Shown: positions 1 through 7,793, counted from the first letter of the stretch. The stretch: 15,292 nt of DNA from JAFDZW01 sp035632315 (GCA_035632315.1 DASQGZ010000017.1:1-15292); one strand, 5' to 3'. The notes: a model not told the origin generated them from the letters alone. Numbers and translations: made by a program.

Positions 1-1374
1 GAATGAAAAAAGCGCTTTGTCGGCGCCGACGATCGAGGCTTGAACGACGGTACAGGTCCAGTTGCCGGTATTCGTCATCACAAGTGGCTTTGATACTGCG
101 TCGCCGCTATAGACGCTGCCGAAGGAAATGACCGAATCTGAAAATACAGGTACGGGTTCGGCGCCGTCTCCATTGAGGTCGACTGAATCGGATGGGACAT
201 TGACACCTTGCACGTGCAACCGCGCGTGATAATGCTGGCGTAATTTCGGATTAAAGAATGTCTTAATCTGACCAATACTTTGTGGGGTTACGGTCGTTGG
301 TAATGGCGGGAAAAATCTGCTGAACGCTGTAGGGTCTGTCGTAGGTGCGACGGGAGCATAGGTTGTTGAAGTAATTTTAAGATCTGCATTACCGCTATTA
401 TATACATTTGTGGCGCCTTTGCCTCCGACACCGATCCGGACTTTACCAAAATCAATGGACAGAGGTGATAAGATCAACGTCGGCTTCAGTCCTTTTACGT
501 GCAATAATATTATGATATGCCGGTTGTTTATGTCAGCATTATGGCAATACAAATCGAGTTGGCCATTGATGTCGCCGAGTGAGCTCGGTGACGCAATAAT
601 TTTGATCTCGTCGGTGGTCTCGGTTTGAAGGGCGAATCGGGTTCCGCGTTCGGAGACGAAAGAAAAATCTGAATTTCCGGCAGGAGAAGTACCGGTAAGA
701 ATAAGACTATCTATTTGCAACGGATCTATCCCATAGCTTGCGATCGAATCGAGTACTGAGACAGGCGTGCCGACATTCACATTCCCAAAATCAATGCTGA
801 GCATTTTGACAGCGATACCTGCCGTCCAACGAGCAAGCTTTATATTGAGTCCGCCGCTGCCGCTGTTGTAATACGAACCTGATGGAGCATTGATCTTGAA
901 TGAAAACTTATTTCCGAGACTCGGCACACGTGCAGAATAGTTATGCAAGCTCTGATAAACATCTGACGGTGCAAATTTCGGGATATAATATCCGGATTGC
1001 GTACTGTTAACAATATAAAGACCCCAATCGAAGAGAGCAGAATTATACACCGGGGGATTCGCGATCGGAGTGAAAAGATTCCACCCGGGCACATTGTAGG
1101 TATAAGCCCCATCAACTCCGTCATTTGGTTGACCGGGCCAAAAACTATATGAACCGCTGATCTGAAGATACATATCGGTCCCGACGGTCAGCGCAAATTT
1201 ACTGATACCGCTGTTCTTTGGGTCGTTCGCGTGGAGAACGATCGTATCGCGCGGAGTTGAAATTCGCCACTGTCCAAGTGCTTGAGCCGAAACGCACGCC
1301 GTTATGGCGAGGACTACAAATATATTTATTGCTGAAGACTTCATCCCTGCTTTGCGCCGTATCTTGACAATCAT
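1..1374 (-). CDS. Exported lectin-like / choice-of-anchor-D repeat protein, 3' end outside window
   Basis: The frame stays open from ATG 1374 to the window edge, giving 458 residues with no stop. A signal peptide is clear: basic n-region (KIRRKAGMK), hydrophobic core, and a probable cut near AQALG, residues 30-34. Residues about 55-185 form a Trp/Tyr/Asn/Gly-rich module (SGSYSFWPGQ, DGVDGAYTY, then NSGSGGLNIKLARW) resembling LecA/PA14-like sugar-binding beta sandwiches; that assignment is tentative. Three ASH-like choice-of-anchor-D segments follow, beginning MLSIDFGNVNVGTP (about 191), PLSIDFGKVRIGVGG (about 304) and VISFGSVYSGD (about 415). Such repeats are common in secreted or surface proteins of the FCB group, often type IX secretion cargo; that sorting domain would lie in the missing C-terminus. 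ATG 1374 is preferred because a purine-rich AGGGGGA lies 7 bases upstream; ATG 1344 is the alternative and keeps a valid signal peptide. Confidence 0.8.
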   Translation of the reverse strand, partial: MIVKIRRKAGMKSSAINIFVVLAITACVSAQALGQWRISTPRDTIVLHANDPKNSGISKFALTVGTDMYLQISGSYSFWPGQPNDGVDGAYTYNVPGWNLFTPIANPPVYNSALFDWGLYIVNSTQSGYYIPKFAPSDVYQSLHNYSARVPSLGNKFSFKINAPSGSYYNSGSGGLNIKLARWTAGIAVKMLSIDFGNVNVGTPVSVLDSIASYGIDPLQIDSLILTGTSPAGNSDFSFVSERGTRFALQTETTDEIKIIASPSSLGDINGQLDLYCHNADINNRHIIILLHVKGLKPTLILSPLSIDFGKVRIGVGGKGATNVYNSGNADLKITSTTYAPVAPTTDPTAFSRFFPPLPTTVTPQSIGQIKTFFNPKLRQHYHARLHVQGVNVPSDSVDLNGDGAEPVPVFSDSVISFGSVYSGDAVSKPLVMTNTGNWTCTVVQASIVGADKALFSF

Positions 1375-1381
1375 AAATACA

Positions 1382-1388
1382 TCCCCCT
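1382..1388 (-). promoter_or_regulatory. Ribosome binding site deciding the start of the left-edge gene
   Basis: On the minus strand AGGGGGA lies 7 bases before ATG 1374. The in-frame ATG 1344 has only GCAGGG directly against it, with no spacing. This favours the upstream start and a ten-residue longer basic n-region. Confidence 0.5.
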
Positions 1389-1547
1389 GCAAACCGGGTG
1401 TGGTTGCAATATCGCACGAAACTACAAGGGGGCGTAATACGCAACGTTAATAACAACTTGAAAGGCAAATTGTTACAATTAGGTATGCAAATTTAATCTA
1501 TATCCAAGGATATGATTAAAAACGGCAAGGTTATATTATATAATAAT

Positions 1548-2126
1548 TTACTTGACGCCGAGGTGATGGTATGGGCTTTGGTGAGAAGTTATTTGGTCAT
1601 AAAAGGGGCGCATCGAAGGCTGGGTCGGTTTTTTTTTGGAGATCGAATAAAGGACACATTGCCTGCCATAGAAAATGTCGGACCGGACGTATTGCATACC
1701 GATTTTTTCCATTATATGTACAGATACCCTGTTTTCCGGGTTTGCAACGGCAACAACTGATTCGAGACCCCATTGGTCGAACGCCCTCTGCAATATGGCT
1801 TTAGACGCTTCCGTTGCGAAGCCTTTCCCCCAGGCTGTTGGGAAGAACGTATAGCCGAGCTCTGTCATATCCGTGGTGTCGAGCGTCTGTAAGCCGCATC
1901 GGCCAATAAATCGTTTCTCCTTGCGGTCAATAACAGCAAACATCCCGAATCCGCGCTCGTGAAACTCGGAGATCATTTTCATTAATTTTTCCCGTGATTC
2001 TTCGGGCGTGCGAATAGACCCGATGTATCGCATGACGTCGATATTGCTAAAAAGTGCGATAACATCGTCGAGATCTGCCGCCTCGAACGGGCGCAACAGC
2101 AGACGGGGAGTCACGAGTATGTTCAT
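1548..2126 (-). CDS. GNAT family N-acetyltransferase (RimJ/RimL-like)
   Basis: A 192-residue protein that probably transfers an acetyl group from acetyl-CoA to an amine, either a protein N-terminus or a small molecule; the substrate cannot be read from sequence. It opens with TPRLLLRPFEAADLDDV, the usual start of the Acetyltransf_3/RimJ-RimL group. It has GRCGLQTLD (about 75-83) and the acetyl-CoA loop AWGKGFATEASKAIL (about 98-112), and ends the fold with NPENRVSVHIMEKIGM (about 129-144). The start is ATG 2126 with no clear Shine-Dalgarno. After VLYSISKKK (A9 tract) a tail of about 26 residues extends past the normal fold. It lies 247 bases after the SDR gene on the same strand, so it may be transcribed separately. 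It is cytoplasmic. Confidence 0.88.
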   Translation of the reverse strand: MNILVTPRLLLRPFEAADLDDVIALFSNIDVMRYIGSIRTPEESREKLMKMISEFHERGFGMFAVIDRKEKRFIGRCGLQTLDTTDMTELGYTFFPTAWGKGFATEASKAILQRAFDQWGLESVVAVANPENRVSVHIMEKIGMQYVRSDIFYGRQCVLYSISKKKPTQPSMRPFYDQITSHQSPYHHLGVK

Positions 2127-2373
2127 AGATAATGATGATCTACGATGAACTAATGCCCCCGCATTTAGCGGTACGCGCCAACATAGGCGGTAATAAACCG
2201 ACCGATGAACTTCCTCGCAACCGGCTCTCTCACGCAGCTTATCGCGAGAAGGGGAGCTTCCACAGATAAACAGCGCAAGAGCGTGGGGGCAATAGCATTC
2301 TTTGCTACTACCAACTTAACGGTTCGAAGATTGTTACACGCCGTTCTCCGGCTAAATATCAGCTTTTTTAAGC
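2127..2373. other. Intergenic leader upstream of the GNAT gene
   Basis: These 247 bases lie between two minus-strand genes. They contain two short GC-rich inverted repeats, CCGC-ATTTA-GCGG (2159-2171) and CGCC-AACATA-GGCG (2176-2189), within 63 bases of the GNAT start; on the minus strand they could form two small hairpins in its leader. No convincing terminator or promoter is seen. The small open frame on the plus strand here (2205-2390) has no recognisable sequence and runs into the SDR stop, so it is not called. Confidence 0.3.
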
Positions 2374-3090
2374 CTATCCTTTTGGATTAGTGGGCCGGAT
2401 GTCGAGTTCAGAGACTGTAGCTCCTGAAGGCAATTTTACGGACGACCAAACACATTCAGCAACATCCGAAACAGAGAGCATTCTTGTTATTGTAGGTGCA
2501 GGAACGATAATTTTCTGAAGGTCCGTTTCAACACTGCCCGGAAAGACCGTCAGACATCGGATATTATCTTTGCGTATCTCAAGGAACAAACATTGCATAA
2601 ATCCACGAACGGCAAATTTTGACGCACAATATGCTGCCCCGCCGGAAAACCCATTTTTGCCGGCAAGCGAACTGATCGTAACGATCGTCCCGGATTTTTT
2701 TTCACGCATTGGCGGGAGCAGTTCGCGCGTCAGAAGAAAAACACCGCGAAGATTTGTGCCAAGAACCGCCCGAAAATCCGAAGCGCTAAGTTCAGTGACT
2801 TGTTTGAAAATTCCGAATCCGGCATTGTTGACGAGCAAATCAGTTGCACCAAACGCATCGAAGCACGTTGAAGCAAATTCTTTTACTTGTGTCTCGTCGG
2901 AAACATCACATACCTGCGCCAAGAACGAATGTTTCGGAAATTCTTTCTCCAGTGCCTTGCGCGTTGAATCGAGTTCTTCCCCATTCCGTGCGCACAGGGA
3001 GAACGAGTGTTTTACATTGGTGTCTTCCGCGAATCGTCTTGCAATGGCAAGACCGATTCCTTTCGATGCTCCTGTAATGACGATATTCAT
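2374..3090 (-). CDS. Short-chain dehydrogenase/reductase (classical SDR)
   Basis: A 238-residue NAD(P)-dependent oxidoreductase of the classical SDR family, expected in the cytoplasm. The cofactor motif is TGASKGIG (6-13), followed by CDV (61-63) and NNAG (88-91). The catalytic residues are Ser in TISSLAG (140/141) and Tyr154/Lys158 in YCASK. The Arg in the CAR segment at 33-35 suggests an NADPH preference, as in sepiapterin reductase/3-ketoacyl reductase-like members. The length is typical and the C-terminus (RPTNPKG) is short. The substrate is unknown. It begins 20 bases after the stop of the patatin-barrel gene and probably shares its transcript. The start ATG 3090 has no obvious Shine-Dalgarno. 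The close spacing could mean a role in lipid or carbonyl metabolism, but that is guilt by association. Confidence 0.92.
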   Translation of the reverse strand: MNIVITGASKGIGLAIARRFAEDTNVKHSFSLCARNGEELDSTRKALEKEFPKHSFLAQVCDVSDETQVKEFASTCFDAFGATDLLVNNAGFGIFKQVTELSASDFRAVLGTNLRGVFLLTRELLPPMREKKSGTIVTISSLAGKNGFSGGAAYCASKFAVRGFMQCLFLEIRKDNIRCLTVFPGSVETDLQKIIVPAPTITRMLSVSDVAECVWSSVKLPSGATVSELDIRPTNPKG

Positions 3091-3110
3091 ACGTACTGAA
3101 CGCGGATTGC

Positions 3111-5708
3111 TTAGAGATTTGCTCCGATAGAAAAATAAAATCTGGGTGTATTTAGCAGGAGCGGCTTTTTCTGGCTTTGCGCAAAACGGAAGTTCTCACC
3201 GAGTCCGAATTTTGCCAGGCCGATCGGCGTCTTGAACCCGATCTCGCTGCCAAGGCCATGGACGAACGATTCGAATTTGATCGCTGTCGGCTCATCCCAC
3301 ATTGCTCCGAAATCATATCGAAACAGGACGAATGTCGGAAAGAGCAGACTATTCGGGATTGCGATCTGATATCCGAGGCTCCCGAGCGCAAATTGTTTCC
3401 CACGATATTCATATTCGTTTAAACCAAAAAAAGAATTAATCCCACCGAGCGCAAATTGCTCAAGCCGCGGAGTCGTTCGGTCGGCAACTCCTATCGAAGC
3501 ATGAATCTCGACAGTATGCAACCCTGAGACCGGAATCGCATCTTGCACAGTTGCCGCGATCTTTGTGTAGCCGAGCTCGCCTCCGAAAATTCGTGTGCCA
3601 ACCTCGTAAAATCCTTCAAAATATTCCCCGCTGTGCGGATAATCCGGATCGTCGCGACGATCAAGAGTAAACATTCCTTTGAGTGCTGAGACGATGACCG
3701 GATTAGAAACATATTGAAGCGATTGGGTCGAATAACTTCGCTGCCGTTCGATACGGTACTCACCGGCAAGCGATGCGTCGCGCCCGAGATTGATGCCCAA
3801 ATGTGCGTTCGCGCCAATGTCGCGAAGCTCACGAACAACATCTGCGACGGTGCTGCGATATGTCCCGTTCGGGATATTCTCGCTGAACGAATAAACGGAA
3901 ATATCTTTGTAGCTGGAATACAACGAAGTAGAAAGATTCACCAGTGCAGGACCGCCGGATATTTGAACTACTGCATAGCGGGATAATCCGCCAAGCCCTC
4001 CTTTGGCAGAGAACGCGGCGCCAAGTCCGAACACATTCTCGTTTACATATTCCATCGAGAACTGTGCCCCGAACTCATTATCGGCAAGTCCACCGAGACG
4101 AAGAACTTGTGTGGCAAGTTCTTCAACTGTTAATTGAACGATCGTACTTCCCGGGGGATCGTCGGCAGATAAAACAGGGCGAGCTGAACTCGACGTATCA
4201 GATAAAAATCGAACCGGGGGGACTACAGTTGTTTGACGGATAAATTCGATATTCGCGTACGAGAAGTATCCCGTCGCAGTTAAATTTTTCAGCCCTCGCT
4301 CGCACCTATCCGAACGAATGACATCTCCTTCGGAAAAAGGTAGTTGATCGCGAACAATGATCGGCTTTATCGTGCGAAGCCCGCCAATGCGAATTTCTTT
4401 GATATATCCCGGATCAATAAATACATCAAGACGCGAATCATTATGATAGACGACAATGCTATCGATCTTTGCCAATGAATACCCACGACGACGCAAATGA
4501 TCGATGATCGGACGTTTGATCTCGGATTCAAGCGATGCCGAAGTGATCCTATTTCCTCGGAGACCGGAAATCACCGAAGTAAGAGAATCATACTGCCGTC
4601 CATGCACACCGTAGAGTCGAATATCCCGCACGACATCCAACACTGGTTGGTCAGAGGGTGGGTCGATATTCTCGGATATCGGTTGAAGAGCTATTTTTTT
4701 CAATGCCGGCAGTGCCCGTCGGGCTGCCTCGCGCCCTCGTTCGATGTAGAGTTCGGCATTTTGGAAATTATCAGGTAAGGAATGTTCGAGATCTGGACTG
4801 ATGACGACGTCGGCACGTCGCAATTGATTATTATTTTCTTTTCGCATCATTAATGTGATAACCTGATCGGCAACATCCCATGGAGTATTGAGCTCATCGC
4901 GTACACGAAGCTCGGCAGTGGTATTGGAAGCAATAACATACGAAGCGTTCGCCGAATCGCGTGCCACATCGATCGGCACGTTTGCGAGCAGACCGCCGTC
5001 AACTAAGATCGCCGAATCATGCGAGACAGGGTTAAACCTGAGAGGGATCGTTGCACTTGCACGAATTGCCGCCGTAAGGTCTCCGTGCGTGATGAGCTCA
5101 CGCGATCCGGTTACAATATCGGTTGCCAACGCAATGAACGGAACTTTCAGATCTTTCAAAAAATTTTCCTGTGTTCCGTACGGCGAAGAAAGTATCAGGC
5201 CATTAATGAGCATCGTCAGCCGTTGGCCACTCGAAATTGCCTGCGGCAGCACCGGATTAAAAAAACCATTGAAGCGCAAGGAAAGAAGCGTTGTGCGTTC
5301 ATCTTTATGGCTTGGCAACCGCTCGTTCCGTCGCGAATCGTCATCGAGCGAAAGGACATCCTGCCAGTTCGTTTGCGTAGCGATCTGTTCGAGTTCTTTC
5401 GGACTATATCCGGCAGCATACAACCCGCCTACTACCGCTCCCATACTTGTACCAACGATAAGGTCGACCGGGATCTTTGCCGAATCGAGAATATCAAGAA
5501 CACCGATATGCGATAATCCACGTGCTCCTCCACCGGAAAGAACGAGTGCCACCCGTGGTTTTGCGGGAAGTTCGGTCGTTAATTGCCCGAATGAATCGCT
5601 GTAAAAAGCGAAACTGGCGAAAACAAACAGAATTAGCCTTAGGATTGGCACGGAAGTTGAAACAAAGAGTGCCAGTGTCGAATTTCTTGAATATCCGGTG
5701 GCTGCCAC
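3111..5708 (-). CDS. Patatin-like phospholipase with POTRA-like domains and an Omp85-type outer-membrane barrel
   Basis: This 865-residue protein has a signal segment, an N-terminal patatin lipase domain and a C-terminal beta barrel, the plan of type Vd autotransporter-like proteins such as PlpD and FplA. The lipase has the oxyanion motif GGGARG (59-64), the nucleophile elbow GTSMG with Ser88, and DGG with catalytic Asp237, so the Ser-Asp dyad is intact. POTRA-like segments lie at about 358-432 and 433-495 (YIKEIRIGGLRTIKP, then NLTATGYFSYANIEF). The rest (about 510-865) is rich in alternating aromatic beta strands and ends RFYFSIGANL, as expected for a barrel. It should release fatty acids from phospholipids at or outside the outer membrane. 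The longest start is GTG 5708; GTG 5651 gives a tighter signal peptide (PILRLILFVFASFAF). Neither has a Shine-Dalgarno, so the first 20 residues are uncertain. The lipoprotein gene at 5751 is divergent. Confidence 0.93.
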   Translation of the reverse strand: MAATGYSRNSTLALFVSTSVPILRLILFVFASFAFYSDSFGQLTTELPAKPRVALVLSGGGARGLSHIGVLDILDSAKIPVDLIVGTSMGAVVGGLYAAGYSPKELEQIATQTNWQDVLSLDDDSRRNERLPSHKDERTTLLSLRFNGFFNPVLPQAISSGQRLTMLINGLILSSPYGTQENFLKDLKVPFIALATDIVTGSRELITHGDLTAAIRASATIPLRFNPVSHDSAILVDGGLLANVPIDVARDSANASYVIASNTTAELRVRDELNTPWDVADQVITLMMRKENNNQLRRADVVISPDLEHSLPDNFQNAELYIERGREAARRALPALKKIALQPISENIDPPSDQPVLDVVRDIRLYGVHGRQYDSLTSVISGLRGNRITSASLESEIKRPIIDHLRRRGYSLAKIDSIVVYHNDSRLDVFIDPGYIKEIRIGGLRTIKPIIVRDQLPFSEGDVIRSDRCERGLKNLTATGYFSYANIEFIRQTTVVPPVRFLSDTSSSARPVLSADDPPGSTIVQLTVEELATQVLRLGGLADNEFGAQFSMEYVNENVFGLGAAFSAKGGLGGLSRYAVVQISGGPALVNLSTSLYSSYKDISVYSFSENIPNGTYRSTVADVVRELRDIGANAHLGINLGRDASLAGEYRIERQRSYSTQSLQYVSNPVIVSALKGMFTLDRRDDPDYPHSGEYFEGFYEVGTRIFGGELGYTKIAATVQDAIPVSGLHTVEIHASIGVADRTTPRLEQFALGGINSFFGLNEYEYRGKQFALGSLGYQIAIPNSLLFPTFVLFRYDFGAMWDEPTAIKFESFVHGLGSEIGFKTPIGLAKFGLGENFRFAQSQKKPLLLNTPRFYFSIGANL

Positions 5709-5750
5709 ACGCCGGGAGGCTGAAAACTCACCTTAACAGAGGGATGAAAT

Positions 5751-6488
5751 ATGAAAAAGAACATTGCAGAATATACCGTGGCGGTTTTTATATCGGTTCT
5801 AACATTGATATATACCGGTTGCGTTACCACTACTGCTCCGCCGACTACAGCGACGGTGACAACGTACAGCGTGATGGATAATCCAAATGTCTCTGTGGCG
5901 TCGTCCGGAAAATTGAAAATTGAAACAGCACAAGAAGGCAACACATGCGATTCCATTCGGGTCACTCGCATGCGAGTGTTGGTATCCGATATGAAAATGC
6001 ACCACGACGAATCGGATACACTTGGCTTCGGTACGATAAAAGAGGGTGCGTTCATCGCATCATTTGTCGCTGACAGCATTCAGCTTGTATCACTCGTCTC
6101 AATTCCCCCAACTTCGTATGATCGTGTAAAATTCGAAGTGCATCGCTACGATCCGTCGATCGATATTTCAATTGGCACACTTGCTGATTTTGCAGATTTT
6201 ATTACAGCCGATCATAATACAGTGATCATCGAAGGCACGGTATATATTTCGGGTAATAGCTATCCATTCGTTTATAGCAGCCATATCACGATCAATGAGC
6301 AAGAAATGTTTCAAAATAGTTTTACCGTAGAATCCGGTAAATCATATGTGGTGACGGTCGTTTATTCCCCGAGCGCAACGTTCAGATCAAGCGGCGGCCA
6401 ACCACTCGATCCGCGGGATGAGGGCAACAGATCTGCGATCGACGCAAGTATCAAAACATCGTTCAAAGCAAATATTCGAGTCGGATAA
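5751..6488 (+). CDS. Predicted lipoprotein of unknown function (DUF4382-like)
   Basis: A 245-residue exported protein. The N-terminus has a basic start (MKKN), a hydrophobic stretch and LIYTGC, with Cys24 as the probable lipidated residue; the lipobox is loose (Tyr at -3) but acceptable for this group. A Thr/Pro-rich linker follows (TTTAPPTTATVTT), then a beta-rich domain (about 53-200) with GKLKIETA, VTRMRVLVSDMKMHH and SFVADSIQLVSLVSIPPTSYDRVKFEV. That pattern of strands around a computed baseline value recalls the DUF4382 family, but I cannot confirm membership. No catalytic motif is visible. ATG 5751 is well supported by AGAGGG (5738-5743) seven bases upstream. It is divergent from the patatin with 42 bases between start codons and stands alone; a bidirectional terminator candidate lies downstream at 6625-6672. 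It is probably anchored in the inner or outer membrane. Confidence 0.82.
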   Translation: MKKNIAEYTVAVFISVLTLIYTGCVTTTAPPTTATVTTYSVMDNPNVSVASSGKLKIETAQEGNTCDSIRVTRMRVLVSDMKMHHDESDTLGFGTIKEGAFIASFVADSIQLVSLVSIPPTSYDRVKFEVHRYDPSIDISIGTLADFADFITADHNTVIIEGTVYISGNSYPFVYSSHITINEQEMFQNSFTVESGKSYVVTVVYSPSATFRSSGGQPLDPRDEGNRSAIDASIKTSFKANIRVG

Positions 6489-6528
6489 AACATATATAAG
6501 AGAGTCCCTCTGCGCCAAAGGCAAAGTT

Positions 6529-6570
6529 CGGGATGCAAGAGAGTTTGGTAAATTGCTTTCTTGCATCTCG
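6529..6570. other. 15-bp inverted repeat / hairpin of unknown role
   Basis: The left arm CGGGATGCAAGAGAG (6529-6543) pairs with the right arm CTTTCTTGCATCTCG (6556-6570) over 15 positions, with two G-U pairs if transcribed from the plus strand and a 12-base loop. No T tract follows on either strand, so it does not look like an intrinsic terminator. It starts 41 bases after the lipoprotein stop and could be an mRNA 3'-end stabiliser or part of a larger RNA. Confidence 0.55.
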
Positions 6571-6624
6571 CTTTGCTGTTCTTGGCATAATTCTTGCTTA
6601 AATTTTTCGTGTTGTACCAAAATT

Positions 6625-6672
6625 AAAACAGAGCTATCCCATCCGAATAATACGGCGTAATAGCTCTGTTTT
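6625..6672. terminator. Probable bidirectional intrinsic terminator
   Basis: A perfect 13-base-pair inverted repeat, AAAACAGAGCTAT (6625-6637) and ATAGCTCTGTTTT (6660-6672), encloses a 22-base loop. The stem carries its own T run on the plus strand. On the minus strand it is followed by TTTTAATTTT, so it can terminate both the lipoprotein and the ssb-mlaD-epimerase transcript. The large loop is less usual for a terminator. Confidence 0.6.
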
Positions 6673-6753
6673 CCGCAAGCCGCCATTATTTCTTTGTGGG
6701 GAAGAGGGAACAATGGAAACCTGCTCTGCAACAGTGGAGCAGGAGGCTTGCGG
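6673..6753. repeat. 81-base element with inverted ends and an internal hairpin
   Basis: The ends CCGCAAGCC (6673-6681) and GGCTTGCGG (6745-6753) are perfect inverted repeats. Inside are CCATT/AATGG (6683-6687 and 6712-6716) and a strong hairpin CCTGCTCTGC-AACA-GTGGAGCAGG (6720-6743; ten pairs, two of them G-U). Together they could fold as a three-way junction. It matches no RNA family I recognise (not tmRNA, SRP RNA or 6S RNA). It may be a small repeat element, a structured RNA or a terminator-like relic. Confidence 0.45.
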
Positions 6754-6792
6754 CATACTCTTCAACGAGAATTCTCTAATATACTAATTTTT

Positions 6793-7773
6793 TTACAGCC
6801 ACCCTGCCGATTCATACCATCTGATCGTTTGTTCAAATCCGTCTCGAATACCAACGACCGGTCTGTAATCAAGTTCTCGTTCTGCACGTTCGATGCTGCA
6901 CATCCAATATTGCTCGGTCAGATCTAATCTTTTTTCCCAATCAAGCACAGTCGGTTTTTTTTTGAAGAGCATTGTAAACTCCGACGCACCCGCAATAACA
7001 TTAACAACAGTGTGAGGAATACGAACAAAGATGCCGCGCTTCTTCATTGCTCCAGCAGCTACTTCTGAGAGCTCGCGCCAATTATAATGCTCGGCGCTGC
7101 CGAGATAATAGAGCCGATTCTCGGCCTCACTTCGTGTCATCGCAAGCTCGATGCCGTCAGCAATATCGCTGACATAGCAGAGATTGACATACTTATTCTG
7201 AAATCCGATCAGCGGTTTGAGCCCGCGTTTGATCGTCGCAAAGAACGGTAATGTCCCTTCGTCACGAGGACCATAGATAGCGGGAAGCCTGAGTATTGTA
7301 ACAGGAAAAAATTCGATGAAATGACTTGTTTCTTCCTCCGATGCAAGTTTCGATCTTCCGTACGTCGTCATCGGATGCGGAGGTGTCTCTTCTGTGACGG
7401 GTGTTCCGTCAAGCGATGGTCCTCCGGCAGTCTGGCTGGAGATGAGTACAAATCGTTTGAGGTTCTTTGCAAATTTCCGGCTTGCTTCGAGCAGCCCTCG
7501 AGTTGCAAGGTGGTTTCCATCGAAATATCCTTGTTTCGTTTTTGATGCGACGACACCCGCAACGTGTACGACCGCATCAATATCGTTTAATGCGTCCTCG
7601 AGTGAATCGGGTTCTGCGAGTGAACCGCGAATGACCTCTATGTTTTTTCCTGAAAGCCATTCGAGTGATGATGTTGCACGAACCAGTGCACGAACCCGAT
7701 GGCCTCGTTCAAGCAGTAATTCAGCAGTGTGAGAGCCGACGAAACCCGTCGCGCCGGTGATAAGTACGTTCAC
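6793..7773 (-). CDS. NAD-dependent epimerase/dehydratase family protein (extended SDR)
   Basis: A 326-residue extended SDR. The N-terminal Rossmann motif is GATGFVG (7-13), with HVAG at 70-73, catalytic Ser in ISSQTAGG (about 112) and Tyr138/Lys142 in YGRSK. RLPAIYGPRDEG follows as the usual substrate-side segment (about 157-168). The family covers nucleotide-sugar epimerases, 3-beta-hydroxysteroid dehydrogenase-like enzymes and the hopanoid-associated epimerases; the sequence does not decide among them. It is the last gene of the ssb - mlaD-like - epimerase run, starting 20 bases after the mlaD stop. The start codon is GTG 7773, fixed by the GATGFVG position. An A9 tract encodes KKKP near residue 275 and does not disrupt the frame. 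It is cytoplasmic, and pairing with an MCE protein weakly suggests lipid or glycolipid metabolism. Confidence 0.9.
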   Translation of the reverse strand: MNVLITGATGFVGSHTAELLLERGHRVRALVRATSSLEWLSGKNIEVIRGSLAEPDSLEDALNDIDAVVHVAGVVASKTKQGYFDGNHLATRGLLEASRKFAKNLKRFVLISSQTAGGPSLDGTPVTEETPPHPMTTYGRSKLASEEETSHFIEFFPVTILRLPAIYGPRDEGTLPFFATIKRGLKPLIGFQNKYVNLCYVSDIADGIELAMTRSEAENRLYYLGSAEHYNWRELSEVAAGAMKKRGIFVRIPHTVVNVIAGASEFTMLFKKKPTVLDWEKRLDLTEQYWMCSIERAERELDYRPVVGIRDGFEQTIRWYESAGWL

Positions 7774-7793
7774 AGATTACTCTGAGGTGTCTG

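Larger units (their letters stand above)
6489..6792. other. Structured non-coding region between convergent genes
   Basis: The 304 bases between the lipoprotein stop and the epimerase stop hold no gene that I can support. They are rich in inverted repeats: a 15-base-pair hairpin (6529-6570), a 13-base-pair hairpin with T runs (6625-6672), and a folded block closed by a 9-base-pair stem (6673-6753) that begins at the base after the second hairpin ends. A perfect palindrome GAGAATTCTC (6767-6776) and a T7 run (6787-6793) follow. One hairpin can be explained as a terminator; the rest cannot. Confidence 0.7.

Noticed and set aside
2321..2330. GGTTCGAAGA resembling a tRNA T-loop
   Set aside because: The flanking bases do not pair as a T stem and no acceptor or anticodon stems are found on either strand.
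2205..2390. Small 61-codon plus-strand frame in the gap between SDR and GNAT
   Set aside because: No recognisable sequence, no Shine-Dalgarno, and it overlaps the SDR stop.
2570..3130. 186-codon plus-strand open frame across the SDR gene
   Set aside because: Fully antisense to an SDR with all catalytic motifs; no family features.
4888..5604. 238-codon open frame on the plus strand inside the patatin gene
   Set aside because: It is antisense to the well-supported lipase domain, is Ser/Arg rich without any recognisable motif, and arises from codon usage of the real gene.
6673..6753. Block considered as SRP RNA, 6S RNA or tmRNA
   Set aside because: It lacks the conserved SRP apical motif, the tmRNA tRNA-like end and the long single 6S hairpin.
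6955..6963. Nine-T run in the epimerase as a phase-variation tract
   Set aside because: It encodes KKKP in a conserved enzyme, and runs of 8-9 T also occur in the MCE and SDR genes, so long A/T runs are ordinary here.
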